Under the pieces are notes generated by a model. That model made no database searches. It had not been told where the DNA came from and saw only the letters and a program-made list of their open reading frames with translations. A DNA stretch of 64,000 nucleotides from Holophagae bacterium (GTDB lineage Bacteria > Acidobacteriota > Holophagae > Acanthopleuribacterales > Acanthopleuribacteraceae), in contig JAJCXM010000004.1 of NCBI GenBank assembly GCA_029263455.1, positions 422,747 to 486,746 on the forward strand. Direction: 5' to 3'. Each line of letters begins with the position of its first letter. The first letter of the stretch is position 1. Shown here piece by piece: positions 56,601-63,846 of this stretch. The position numbers and the translations under genes are program-made.

Positions 56601-57047
56601 GTTTCTAACGCGGCCTACGATGCACCCTATCGTCACTTAAGTATCACGGCCTTGGATCTAGATTTTCGGCTCGTCATTTTCAGGTTCGTGAATAATTCCA
56701 ACCAGTTCATCCATATTCTTCTGCCAGAAGAGCCCTTTGTGCGTGAGGTTAACCGGCTGGACACTGGCGGCGGTTGTCGTTGTACCTATCTGCAAAATGG
56801 AGGCGATGACTTCTTTACCAATGCAAATATACCCATTCGTGCGGGTTTCAACGGCCAAGTTCTGTTAACGGCCAACGTGGATATCACCTATTCGGACTCG
56901 TTCATCACGAAGAGTGAACCCCTGGTAGCGACGGTGGTCTTTGAGAACAACACCTTGAAGGTTTCCTATGCCGCCTATAACTCGCGTTTCCCGCCCTGCA
57001 CGGGCTGCGACGTTCAAGGCGATCTCTTCCCACCAGCCGATCCTTAA
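53658..57047 (+). CDS. Large secreted protein: duplicated N-terminal domain plus HExxH putative metallopeptidase
   Basis: Signal peptide MRSWMCFGLLITPFALGQ. Residues about 21-243 and 252-468 are two copies of one domain (compare STLVFPWVSKNTQFESIIFL with GALVFPWVSNNSQFESIVVV, and both ending SEPSIGN). A middle beta-rich part follows. At 715-719 is HEFFH within AYHEFFHFVQYLYDPRG, and at 745 the Glu of WVNEASAAWIEG, which fits a gluzincin-type zinc site (HExxH plus downstream Glu). The C-terminal 300 residues are beta-rich, with a Cys cluster (CRC, CTGC). 1129 residues. I know no characterised relative; a protease acting outside the cell is the best guess. Confidence 0.85.
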   Translation: MRSWMCFGLLITPFALGQDGSTLVFPWVSKNTQFESIIFLNNVGPDNAQVRLQAHRGQNRQGAADSPLVTIEVPAFALFESTASQLFPSFGDGSGYTLIARSDSVDLHGGWVTNNLTAGSGKSPSQGKAIRIDEISATGSPFLGESLLYSYLPVTDGLTSAPVIVNVGDLAADVTLEFVGPDGEVASTTTIEDLAPLRPFAAVVNTLVPNAQTNLMLRATSDTTLTGVAFVFNDASEPSIGNAVTQDAQSSGALVFPWVSNNSQFESIVVVNNLRQEDIEIVLTARRGNGEQSSVTRSVASEGFLESLASELFPDLGSGSGFAIEVETPDSSVFGAWVTNNLETISGRSPSQGNAILLPKVIGQQTQLVGPTLLLSYLPVVDGLTSAPVILNVGNEAADVQLYFYTQDGALVASETLSGTKPFQPFAAVANTWVETNSYVIAQSQQPLTGVSFVFNSDSEPSIGNGSQIVPQLPLGSSVKASATIGVDGGVLTDGAFKLTVPRNAFDGSYDLKLHSEPASKQARFSGSFYISGLPTVLLKALTIEAPVEDGIDQISLLIDSQGWANEVEAEVVSTSVFNAIVNNGVARGLMPPSESGDVKSKALRRIATAGAKFSVTKVYESQAGHFRISDLLGNSNADDLESLGDALEEAYDDFEGLGFSYARRTFPITVSLLPLTDGLFGYHDTSLFGLNYHKLVLNSNGLSDRLETANTAYHEFFHFVQYLYDPRGNWDRAKKPPPHHWVNEASAAWIEGLYSMNPPEHQSTVFADNADAIRWGAEYGANARKPGGNHGYGMASFFKFGSTNLFSNQAKSVVDIYEEIYAGKNHVDAILEQIPQAKRDGSWWQDYAKSFSSSEIYQVEAFRILDASSQHANVHVLLDSTNFVSRTFQHFKLGAFQLFPDLSNDYFQLRPRPGPHMKDSHIAFFNVVNLNGDPMLNMYTCPQRFFNTSDTLAHVISSEEQVVVSNLKAQATSQTNIVAEVSNAAYDAPYRHLSITALDLDFRLVIFRFVNNSNQFIHILLPEEPFVREVNRLDTGGGCRCTYLQNGGDDFFTNANIPIRAGFNGQVLLTANVDITYSDSFITKSEPLVATVVFENNTLKVSYAAYNSRFPPCTGCDVQGDLFPPADP

Positions 57048-57090
57048 AAGAACCTTGCTATTGGTTCTGGGCTAAAGTCTATATTTTTCC

Positions 57091-57143
57091 GACGGAGTGC
57101 CGGTGTCGACGGGAGCCTAAGCGACTGAGGCACCGCTTTCGCC
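57091..57143 (+). repeat. 53-base repeat, copy A
   Basis: Starts GACGGAGTGCCGGTGTCGAC and ends CACCGCTTTCGCC. Copy B differs at two positions. Confidence 0.9.
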
Positions 57144-57150
57144 AAAGAGA

Positions 57151-57211
57151 ACGTGAGTCCGAGCTTCCTCGGCGCGGCGTAGCTCATGGAGCCGGCCAGC
57201 CGGAGGTTCGG
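57151..57211 (-). repeat. CCTCCGGCTGGCCGG repeat, inverted copy
   Basis: Read on the minus strand it gives GAACCTCCGGCTGGCCGGCT, then TACGCCGCGCC and AGGAAGCTCGGACTCAC. The same order occurs on the plus strand at 61203-61264 and 61363-61422; a shorter piece is at 60916-60942. Confidence 0.88.
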
Positions 57212-57221
57212 CTGTCAGCCC

Positions 57222-57319
57222 TATCCGAAAGCGCCAAAGCGCGACAGGCTATCGCCCCGACCGTCAGGTCGGGGTAGGAAAAAAAGAGATCCCGAGCCCC
57301 TTCGGGCGGCACATCAAGC
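57222..57319 (-). repeat. Structured repeat module, inverted copy
   Basis: On the minus strand it begins GCTTGATGTGCCGCCC and contains three small hairpins in a row, among them CCCGACC / GGTCGGG and GCGC-TTTG-GCGC. A diverged direct copy lies at 60973-61067, differing mainly in loops and flanks. Confidence 0.8.
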
Positions 57320-57525
57320 TCCGATGTGGAGTGCGCGCAGCTTACTGCCGCTGCAGCTTGCTGCCGCTTTTGATAAGTGCGCCGCAGGAGATGAAGAAAC
57401 GACATCGATGAGCTTGCTCATCGAGCGCAAGGCTTCAGAGTCCTAACCTGTCCGATACACGAAAACATGTCTCCATAAACCAATGTGCGTGAACCGAATG
57501 ATTGCAAAGCCGGTCCCATTTTTCA

Positions 57526-57578
57526 GACGGAGTGCCGGTGTCGACAGGAGCCCAAGCGACTGAGGCACCGCTTTCGCC
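57526..57578 (+). repeat. 53-base repeat, copy B
   Basis: Same as copy A (57091-57143) except two bases, in the same orientation, 435 bases downstream. Confidence 0.9.
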
Positions 57579-57741
57579 GAAGCGATGGCGTGAGTCGAAG
57601 CATCCCGGTCTGTGAATCGAGCGCAGCGAGGTTCGCAAGCGCCGAAGTGGGGCAGTTGCGAGTGACTTCAAGGTTACGTTCCCAAGCACCTCACTGCGTT
57701 CGATGCCCGGTGCGAGCTCTTGAGTGTGGCTAGCACTACGT

Positions 57742-57792
57742 CCAAAGCGGTACCTCAATCGCTTAGGCTCTTGTCGATACGCGCACTCCGCC
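57742..57792 (-). repeat. 53-base repeat, copy C (inverted, diverged)
   Basis: Read on the minus strand it gives GGCGGAGTGCGCGTATCGAC and then GAGCCTAAGCGATTGAGG, clearly related to copies A and B. B and C form an imperfect inverted pair around about 160 bases. Confidence 0.8.
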
Positions 57793-58017
57793 TGAGGTGG
57801 CAGTCTCATGCGAGGTTTTCCTAGTAAATCCACTCCTTGGTGATGTCACCGTAAAAAGGAAAAACCGGATGCACGGCGCGATTCATGACGTTGCAGGCTT
57901 GACCATCTAAATGTGACTTCAAACGTGAAACCCGAGACATAACTACCTAACCGGATGAGCTTCCGATATTCTCAATAATCAAGCTGAGAACAGTAATCCA
58001 GTCTCAGTCATGAACTT

Positions 58018-58062
58018 AAGAATGGGTAGCAGACCGCCTTCACGACAACATGTCCCCATTAA
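58018..58062 (+). repeat. 45-base direct repeat, first copy
   Basis: Runs from AAGAATGGGTAGCAGACCGC to CATGTCCCCATTAA. Second copy at 58208-58252, 190 bases away, with six to seven differences. Confidence 0.85.
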
Positions 58063-58207
58063 TCGATTCACTGGTGGTGCCCCACTAAATCGTCCTGCGC
58101 ATCTGAGGAACACATGTAGGTGTCGAACGTTCGACACCCACTATTCGGTTCATTCCCACTGTGGGGGGAACACGATGACTGCTCTAACTGTTGACACGCA
58201 GAATGAC

Positions 58208-58252
58208 AAGAATGGGTAATAGACTGCCTTCACGGCAACGTGTCCCCGTAAA
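58208..58252 (+). repeat. 45-base direct repeat, second copy
   Basis: Matches 58018-58062; ends CGTGTCCCCGTAAA. Confidence 0.85.
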
Positions 58253-58385
58253 TTTTAAGGGAAAAGTCAATCGGGCGATCAGATTGAAGATGTATTTGGG
58301 TAGGGGGGAGAAGCGGAGAAACGGAGAAACTTACGGGGACAGCATCAGTAATAAGCCTATCACTACTTGACTCTTGCGCTGACAC

Positions 58386-58658
58386 TTAGCGGAAGCGTGC
58401 CCACGAGCACGTCGACGTGGAGGTTGGGCCAGGAGAGGGTGAGGGTCCAGAGGGGACCCGGGCGTTGGTGAAGCTCTCCGCGGCACAGGCGTTCAAGCAC
58501 CACCTGTAGGGTTCCAACGAGCCGGATATCGCCACCCCGACCAACAAGCCATCCCGATTTACATCGCCCAACGCGCCGCCACCGGTCGAAGCGCCTTGCA
58601 GACCGGGGATCTTAAGAGAAAGTCTCCGAAAAAAGGCTAACACCATGAATCTCAACAC
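58386..58658 (-). pseudogene. Possible remnant of an FG-GAP-like secreted protein gene
   Basis: A minus-strand frame contains LQGASTGGGALGDVNRDGLL, similar to the calcium-binding FG-GAP repeat (GDVNxDG). Beyond about residue 70 the reading frame changes character to Ser/Pro-rich; shifting frame gives a more natural LWTLTLSWPNLHVDVLVGTL, suggesting a frameshift. No signal peptide or ribosome site. Could equally be chance. Confidence 0.25.
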
Positions 58659-58702
58659 GCCTACCTCCTTGAATGGGACGAAATTTGTGGTATGTTTTGG
58701 CT

Positions 58703-59563
58703 ATGCGTTTCCTCGGTATCTTGGTGCTTCTCCACCTGTTTTCTGATCCGCTTTTCGGCCAGAGTATCCGGTTGTTGGATATTGTTCAGAAGCCGGGCGA
58801 AAAAACCAAGGTGGACGTACAGATTGGTCCGCAAGGCGGCTATGCCAGCTTTGACCGTGTTTATCGCAGTGGCTGTGTGGGTGGCTATAAAGTCAAGGTG
58901 ACGTTTTCCAAGTCCCTCGAACTGATTCAGCCAGGTGAAACGTTCCAGCTCACCTTAAATTGTGAAACCTGTCATACGCCTTGTGGTTACAAGTGGAGGA
59001 ACGCTACGTTCAATGACTCCAACAACGTTCGCAGCATCGATCAGTACCCCAACTACGTGTATAACGGCAACCTATTAAAAATCGAAAGCTCGAACGGTGC
59101 AAACGACGTGAATGACTTTCAGCCAGGCAAACGGACCAATGTCATCACGCTGAAGTATGAGCCCAAAAAGGATGTGCCTTTGACCGCATTCCAGTTGGAA
59201 TTTGCGGGCGAACACCAAGTATTTTTTGTTTTTTCCACCAATCGCGGGGTCGAGCCTCCGCCTAATCACGCGGTGACGGGCAAACCTAATCTGACCTGTA
59301 AATGGCAATCAACCTACGGTGACATTGATTGGCAGGGCGGGTATTACGGTGGCAAGAGTAAAACCATCCAGGGCGAACTGAAGGTACGAGGCGGGAAATG
59401 GGTTTACGAAGGGACTTGGGGCAGGACCAGCGGTAGCCGATGGGGAAAAGTCTTATTCGAATTTACCGGCCCCAATGAGTTCGTGGGTTATTGGACCGAA
59501 AAAGATGGCTCCAAACAAAACAAATGGATCGGTTCCGGAACCTGTCTGCTGATTAAGGAATAG
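58703..59563 (+). CDS. Hypothetical secreted protein
   Basis: A 286-residue product with a clear signal peptide (MRFLGILVLLHLFSDPLFG). The first domain (about 25-180) is beta-rich with two Cys pairs (CETCHTPCGY) and may be disulfide-linked; the second (about 200-286) is rich in Gly, Trp and Tyr with short strand repeats (IQGELKVRGGKWVYEGTWGR), which resembles lipocalin- or avidin-like small barrels. No family recognised. An ATG at 58673 is in frame, but the signal peptide favours 58703; no clear ribosome site at either. Confidence 0.65.
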   Translation: MRFLGILVLLHLFSDPLFGQSIRLLDIVQKPGEKTKVDVQIGPQGGYASFDRVYRSGCVGGYKVKVTFSKSLELIQPGETFQLTLNCETCHTPCGYKWRNATFNDSNNVRSIDQYPNYVYNGNLLKIESSNGANDVNDFQPGKRTNVITLKYEPKKDVPLTAFQLEFAGEHQVFFVFSTNRGVEPPPNHAVTGKPNLTCKWQSTYGDIDWQGGYYGGKSKTIQGELKVRGGKWVYEGTWGRTSGSRWGKVLFEFTGPNEFVGYWTEKDGSKQNKWIGSGTCLLIKE

Positions 59564-59770
59564 ATCACCCGCAGTTACGATTCTTAAAAGATCGTACCGT
59601 TTTCGTGTGACCTTAGTGCGGCGCTCTCAACATGGAGGGCGTGCCCGCATAGGATTCGCTTCACTAATTCCCGGGTCAACTGAGATAAGATTGTTTTCGA
59701 ATGATCACTTGGGGATTCGGCGGATGGCAATTTATTCGCACAGTACACAAACGGCAAGGTTAGGTGAAAA

Positions 59771-60139
59771 ATGGAAGCTTTTCTTGAAGCAATAGAAACG
59801 TATGGCACTCAATTGTCTGCCCTTGCCGCAGCTTGTGCGTTCATGTTTGGTGCGTACAAGTTCCAGGTTGAACGCAAGGCAGTACACTTTTGGAAAGAAT
59901 TTGAGGCCTACCATAAGCTGGTAAAAGAACTCGTTGACTCGACGAAACAGAATGGAGCCATGTATGTGGATCGACAAACAGCTGCTATGTACGAATTGCG
60001 GTTTTATCGCCGTTACTATTCTCATTCACTCAGGATGTTGAAAGGTCTTCGGGAAAAATGGGTAAATGTCGCGGATCAATTTCCTAGGCTAATCGATGAG
60101 CTGGACTTGACGATTCAATATATCAATACGAAGACGTAG
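59771..60139 (+). CDS. Hypothetical small protein with N-terminal membrane helix
   Basis: A 122-residue protein: an N-terminal hydrophobic helix (about residues 12-30, LSALAAACAFMFGAYKF) and then a highly charged helical tail rich in Tyr, Arg and Lys (ELRFYRRYYSHSLRMLKGLREKW). An AGGTGA-like ribosome site precedes the ATG. The composition looks like a real gene, but no family is recognised. It is AT-richer than the symporter genes downstream. Confidence 0.55.
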   Translation: MEAFLEAIETYGTQLSALAAACAFMFGAYKFQVERKAVHFWKEFEAYHKLVKELVDSTKQNGAMYVDRQTAAMYELRFYRRYYSHSLRMLKGLREKWVNVADQFPRLIDELDLTIQYINTKT

Positions 60140-60915
60140 GTAACTTGGTCTGCGGTCGACAAAACTTAAGGAGCGGTAACGGACACCCCGGGTAAATATC
60201 CCTTTCGGAACCAACCAATTAAACGACTTATGGGGACATTTAGCGTAAGTATTAAACTACGACACATTCTAGAGATGTCCATATGAAAGAGATGCCATTA
60301 GCTCATTTCACATTTCGATAAGATCGTCAGTTCACTTCGTTTTTAGCCGGTTTGACAGGTCGTATCCCGTATTCAAAGCCTGAAAAAGATCTCATGACTC
60401 TGCAGAGGGCCCAATCGTCGTAGAATCTCCGTAACCTGAGTCAGCGAGGCGGGATTTCTCCGTCGTCGAACCGAGTTAATCGACATCACGGACGCAGTTA
60501 TCTCTTTAGATGTTAGACCGGCTCTTTAGTTTTGGATTCCGTCTTGTCAGGCCTTACTGGCTCGAATGCGGACCTGCTCGCACATGCTTGTTGCATAACC
60601 CCAGCACTGGCGATTGTAACTTGAAACCCTGGATCACGTCTCGACAATACGATTCAGATCCGAGCGGCAAGCTCTGCGAGGCCTATTCGGTTCTGCGCAA
60701 TACCCCAATCAGCCAATTCATCGAGCTTCCAAGCAGAAATTACTTTCTGAAGCTCAGCCATATCAACTTCCAACTTGCTATCTAAGTCATGCAGCGCAGG
60801 AACCCGTCGCCATCGTCGAGGAGCGTAAACTTGAAGACCGAACTGATTTACGAATTTTGCTGATTTCGTTGCGCACAAATCGCAGAACGGGTTACTTCGA
60901 GGATGAGGGCTAACA

Positions 60916-60942
60916 GCCGAACCTCCGGCTGGCCGGCTTCAC
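60916..60942 (+). repeat. CCTCCGGCTGGCCGG repeat, partial copy
   Basis: Only the first 27 bases of the unit, from GCCGAACCTCC to GGCTTCAC; the downstream TACGCCGCGCC part is missing and replaced by other sequence leading into the structured module. Confidence 0.85.
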
Positions 60943-60972
60943 ATTCTTGAGGATTGGCGCTGGATGCTTGAC

Positions 60973-61067
60973 GCTTGATGTGCCGCCCGATGGGGCTCAG
61001 GATCCTTTTTTGCCCTACCCCGACCTCTCGGTCGGGCCTATATCCTGTCGCGCTTTGGCGCTTTGGG
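60973..61067 (+). repeat. Structured repeat module, direct copy
   Basis: Begins GCTTGATGTGCCGCCC, contains the hairpin CCGACC-TCTC-GGTCGG and ends TGTCGCGCTTTGGCGCTTT. Diverged copy of 57222-57319 in opposite orientation. Confidence 0.8.
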
Positions 61068-61202
61068 AGGTCGCAGATTTGATTGTACGGAGCTTTTTGA
61101 CATCACAAGCGGGACGGGGCTGTCGCATAAGTCCATTAGTTTGCTCGAATTGGCATGTTAGTACTATTGGATCATTGCTAAGTATATAAATACAAAAGAC
61201 TT

Positions 61203-61264
61203 CGAACCTCCGGCTGGCCGGCTTCACTAGTTACGCCGCGCCAAGGAAGCTCGGACTCACATTA
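61203..61264 (+). repeat. CCTCCGGCTGGCCGG repeat, full copy 1
   Basis: Contains both parts of the unit: the self-complementary GGCTGGCCGG part and the TACGCCGCGCCAAGGAAGCT part, ending GGACTCACATT. Nearly identical to 61363-61422. Confidence 0.9.
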
Positions 61265-61362
61265 GATACGCGTGAGGCAACTTATGAGACAGCCTCGGGA
61301 CGCCTGTGCCACGGTTAAAACGAAACCCGTAAATTGCCAAATACTTTTTACCGAATTTATTG

Positions 61363-61422
61363 GAACCTCCGGCTGGCCGGCTTCACGCGTTACGCCGCGC
61401 CAAGGAAGCTCGGACTCACATT
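61363..61422 (+). repeat. CCTCCGGCTGGCCGG repeat, full copy 2
   Basis: Same unit as 61203-61264, 160 bases downstream and in the same orientation; only the few bases between the two parts differ. Confidence 0.9.
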
Positions 61423-61609
61423 GGACAATAATCTTATGGGGACCTGCCACAGAAGCATTGCTGCAGAACATTCTAGAGCTACACTTATGAAATACGTGCC
61501 AACAGCTCAGACGTCAGCTAGCTTGCAGGGGCGGGGACGTTGGGTTTAAGATGAACGTTCCCACTCGTTTACCTATTGAATCTCCGCCAGGCGGACACGA
61601 GGGCTCTCT

Positions 61610-61954
61610 ATGACCAACCTTAATCCAGGCCCAGCTCCGGGCGTCGATCTCGATGGTGACGGGCCCGGTCTGAACGCCCCCGCCCAGGCTTTGCTGCGTC
61701 GCTACTGGCGCCGTAACCTCATGCTCATGGCGGGCCTGCTGCTGGTCTGGGCAGCCGTTGGGCTGGGGTGTGGCGTGCTGTTTGCCGATGTGCTCAACCA
61801 ATTTCACCTGTATGGTTACCCGCTGGGATTCTGGTTTGCCCAACAGGGCAGCATCATCGTCTTTGTGCTCCTGATCTTGATCTATTGCTTGGCGATGAAT
61901 GTGATGGATGCCCGTCACCACCGGGAACTCGAACAACTGAAGCGCGGGGACTGA
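61610..61954 (+). CDS. DUF4212 small subunit of a sodium:solute symporter
   Basis: A 114-residue protein with two transmembrane helices (about residues 38-60 and 78-100) and the DUF4212 pattern RRYWRRNLMLM ... FPLGFW-like YGYPLGFWFAQQGSIIVFV. These small proteins are encoded directly before large SSS-family transporters and are thought to be their partner subunit. A GAGGG site precedes the ATG. Only six bases separate it from the transporter gene. Codon third positions are strongly G/C, unlike the upstream genes. Confidence 0.9.
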   Translation: MTNLNPGPAPGVDLDGDGPGLNAPAQALLRRYWRRNLMLMAGLLLVWAAVGLGCGVLFADVLNQFHLYGYPLGFWFAQQGSIIVFVLLILIYCLAMNVMDARHHRELEQLKRGD

Positions 61955-61960
61955 GCCATC

Positions 61961-63802
61961 ATGAATGTCCAAGGCTGGACCTACCTCTTTGTGGGACTGA
62001 CATTTGCTTTGTACCTGACCATCGCTTGGCTCAGCCGAGTTCGGGATACCAAGGGCTTTTACGTCGCCGGGCAAGGTGTGCCGGCCGCGGCCAACGGCAT
62101 GGCCACCGCCTCGGATTGGATGAGTGCCGCGTCCTTCATTTCCATGGCCGGTTTGATTTCCACCATGGGTTATGCAGGAGGCGTCTATCTGATGGGCTGG
62201 ACGGGCGGGTTCGTGCTACTGGCCCTGCTGCTGGCGCCTTACCTGCGCAAGTTTGGCCACTACACCGTGCCCGACTTCGTGGGCGACCGCTACGACTCCA
62301 ACGTGGCCCGCATCGTGGCCGTGTTCTGCGCCATCTTCATCAGCTTCACCTATGTGGCCGGCCAAATGCGCGGCGTGGGCATCGTCTTCAGCCGCTTTCT
62401 GGAAGTGGACATCAACGTGGGCGTGATCATTGGCATGGCCATTGTCTTCATTTACGCCACCTTGGGGGGCATGAAGGGCATTACCTGGACCCAAGTGGCT
62501 CAATACTGGGTGCTGATTACCGCCTTTCTCATTCCCGCCATTGCCATCAGCATCAAATTGACCGGCCATTCGATTCCTCAATTGGGACTGGGCGCCACCC
62601 TGCGCGATGGTGGCGCGGGATCGATACACCTGCTGGAAAAACTCAATCAAATCCATGCGGACCTGGGTTTTGCGTCCTACACCCAAGCCTTCGTGGGCTC
62701 TTGGGACAAGGTCAACGTGTTCTGCGTGGCGCTTGCCCTGATGATCGGGACCGCCGGATTGCCCCACGTGATTGTCCGCTTCTACACGGTGAAATCGGTG
62801 AAGGCCGCGCGTTGGAGCGCCTTTTGGGCCCTCTTCTTTATCTCCATGCTCTATTTGACGGCGCCGGCCACCGCGGCCTTTGCCCGTTACTATATGATCC
62901 AAAGCCTCAATGGCACCTCCGTCGAAGCCCTGCCGCAATGGTTCGTCAACTGGGAGAAGACGGGGCTGGTGCTTTGGTTGGACGATGGCGACGGTAGGGT
63001 GCGTTACAGCGCGGGCGATGACAACGAAATCTTTCGTGCCGGCACCCTTACTGTTTCCGAATTGAGTCATCTCCGCGAACAACACCAGCTGTGGCTGGTC
63101 ACAGGTGGCACATCCGGCGCCGATGGACGCTCGGTACTTCGCGCCAAGGGATTCTCAGGCCCTGACCGCGACATCATTGTGCTGGCCACTCCGGAAATGG
63201 CGGAGCTGGCAGATTGGATCATCGCCTTGATTGCGGCCGGAGGCTTGGCGGCGGCGCTTTCCACCGCCAGCGGGTTGTTGCTGGTGATCTCATCGAGTGT
63301 CGCCCACGACTTATACTTCCGCGTACTGAACCCTGAAGCCGAAGAGCACAAACGGCTGTTTGTGGGTCGGGCGGTAATAGGCGTAGCGGTGGTGATCGCA
63401 GGTCTGTTCGGCGTGTATCCGCCCGGGTTTGTCAGCCAGGTAGTGGCCTTCGCCTTTGGGCTGGCCGCGGCGAGCTTCTTCCCGGCGATCGTGCTGGGGA
63501 TCTTCACCAAACGGGTGGGCACCGTGCCTGCCGTGTGCGGCATGATTGCCGGCATCGTCTTCACCGCGTTCTACATTCTGGCCACCGTGTATGGCGGAAT
63601 GACCACCTGGACCTTTGGTATTTTCGACCATGGCATCAGCCCCCAGGGCATTGGCGTGTTCGGGATGCTGCTCAACTTGATTGTGGCCCTTTCGCTAACG
63701 CCATTTTGCAAGAAACCCAGCGATCGGGTATTGGCTATGATTGACCGGATGCGGGAACCCGAAGGAGCGGGCCCCGCGCTGAACATCGAGCTAAGAACCT
63801 AG
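61961..63802 (+). CDS. Sodium:solute symporter (VC_2705-like, acetate/organic-acid type)
   Basis: A 613-residue SSS-family inner-membrane carrier, about 13 transmembrane helices. Motifs: DTKGFYVAGQGVPAAANGMA, TASDWMSAASFISMAGL, VPDFVGDRYDSNVARI and the sodium-site-like GGLAAALSTASGLLLVISSS. The pairing with a DUF4212 gene points to the VC_2705 subgroup, relatives of acetate permease ActP; the true substrate is unknown. A long hydrophilic loop at about residues 345-410 includes DDGDGRVRYSAGDD, Asp-rich like a calcium loop. GC content is much higher than nearby (line 62281-62340 has 39 G/C in 60 bases; 60001-60060 has 24). Confidence 0.93.
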   Translation: MNVQGWTYLFVGLTFALYLTIAWLSRVRDTKGFYVAGQGVPAAANGMATASDWMSAASFISMAGLISTMGYAGGVYLMGWTGGFVLLALLLAPYLRKFGHYTVPDFVGDRYDSNVARIVAVFCAIFISFTYVAGQMRGVGIVFSRFLEVDINVGVIIGMAIVFIYATLGGMKGITWTQVAQYWVLITAFLIPAIAISIKLTGHSIPQLGLGATLRDGGAGSIHLLEKLNQIHADLGFASYTQAFVGSWDKVNVFCVALALMIGTAGLPHVIVRFYTVKSVKAARWSAFWALFFISMLYLTAPATAAFARYYMIQSLNGTSVEALPQWFVNWEKTGLVLWLDDGDGRVRYSAGDDNEIFRAGTLTVSELSHLREQHQLWLVTGGTSGADGRSVLRAKGFSGPDRDIIVLATPEMAELADWIIALIAAGGLAAALSTASGLLLVISSSVAHDLYFRVLNPEAEEHKRLFVGRAVIGVAVVIAGLFGVYPPGFVSQVVAFAFGLAAASFFPAIVLGIFTKRVGTVPAVCGMIAGIVFTAFYILATVYGGMTTWTFGIFDHGISPQGIGVFGMLLNLIVALSLTPFCKKPSDRVLAMIDRMREPEGAGPALNIELRT

Positions 63803-63846
63803 TCGCCCGCAGTCATATTGGAGTTTGATGTGTCGTGGAGAGCCGA

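Larger units (their letters stand above)
57048..58702. repeat. Gene-poor region built from short repeats
   Basis: About 1.65 kb with no convincing intact gene. It holds a 53-base repeat in two direct copies and one inverted copy, an inverted copy of modules found again at 60.9-61.4 kb, a 45-base direct repeat pair, and several short TGTCCCC(A/G)TAA-type motifs. Open frames here are short, contradict one another on the two strands, and follow the repeats, so they were not called. Confidence 0.8.
60140..61609. repeat. Gene-poor repeat region before the symporter genes
   Basis: About 1.47 kb without a convincing gene. The first 700 bases are unremarkable apart from one inverted GTCCCCATAAG-type motif at 60227. 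From 60916 on it is a patchwork of the same modules found at 57.1-57.3 kb, with motif GGCTGTC(T/G)CATAAGT in both orientations (61116-61132 and 61280-61296). Confidence 0.75.

Noticed and set aside
57435..57833. 132-codon minus-strand open frame in the repeat region
   Set aside because: It consists of the 53-base repeat copies B and C plus their spacer; both strands give similar Arg-rich peptides (QEPKRLR), as expected of an inverted repeat rather than a gene.
60510..60785. 91-codon plus-strand open frame
   Set aside because: No ribosome site, no domain, conflicting frame on the other strand, lies in a repeat-rich non-coding region.
57048..61609. CRISPR array
   Set aside because: Repeats are too few, unevenly spaced, in both orientations and of different lengths; no cas genes nearby.
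62216..63085. 289-codon minus-strand open frame opposite the symporter gene
   Set aside because: Antisense to a clear transporter; the frame is open because of the high GC content at third codon positions. The His/Gly/Gln-rich product is not credible.
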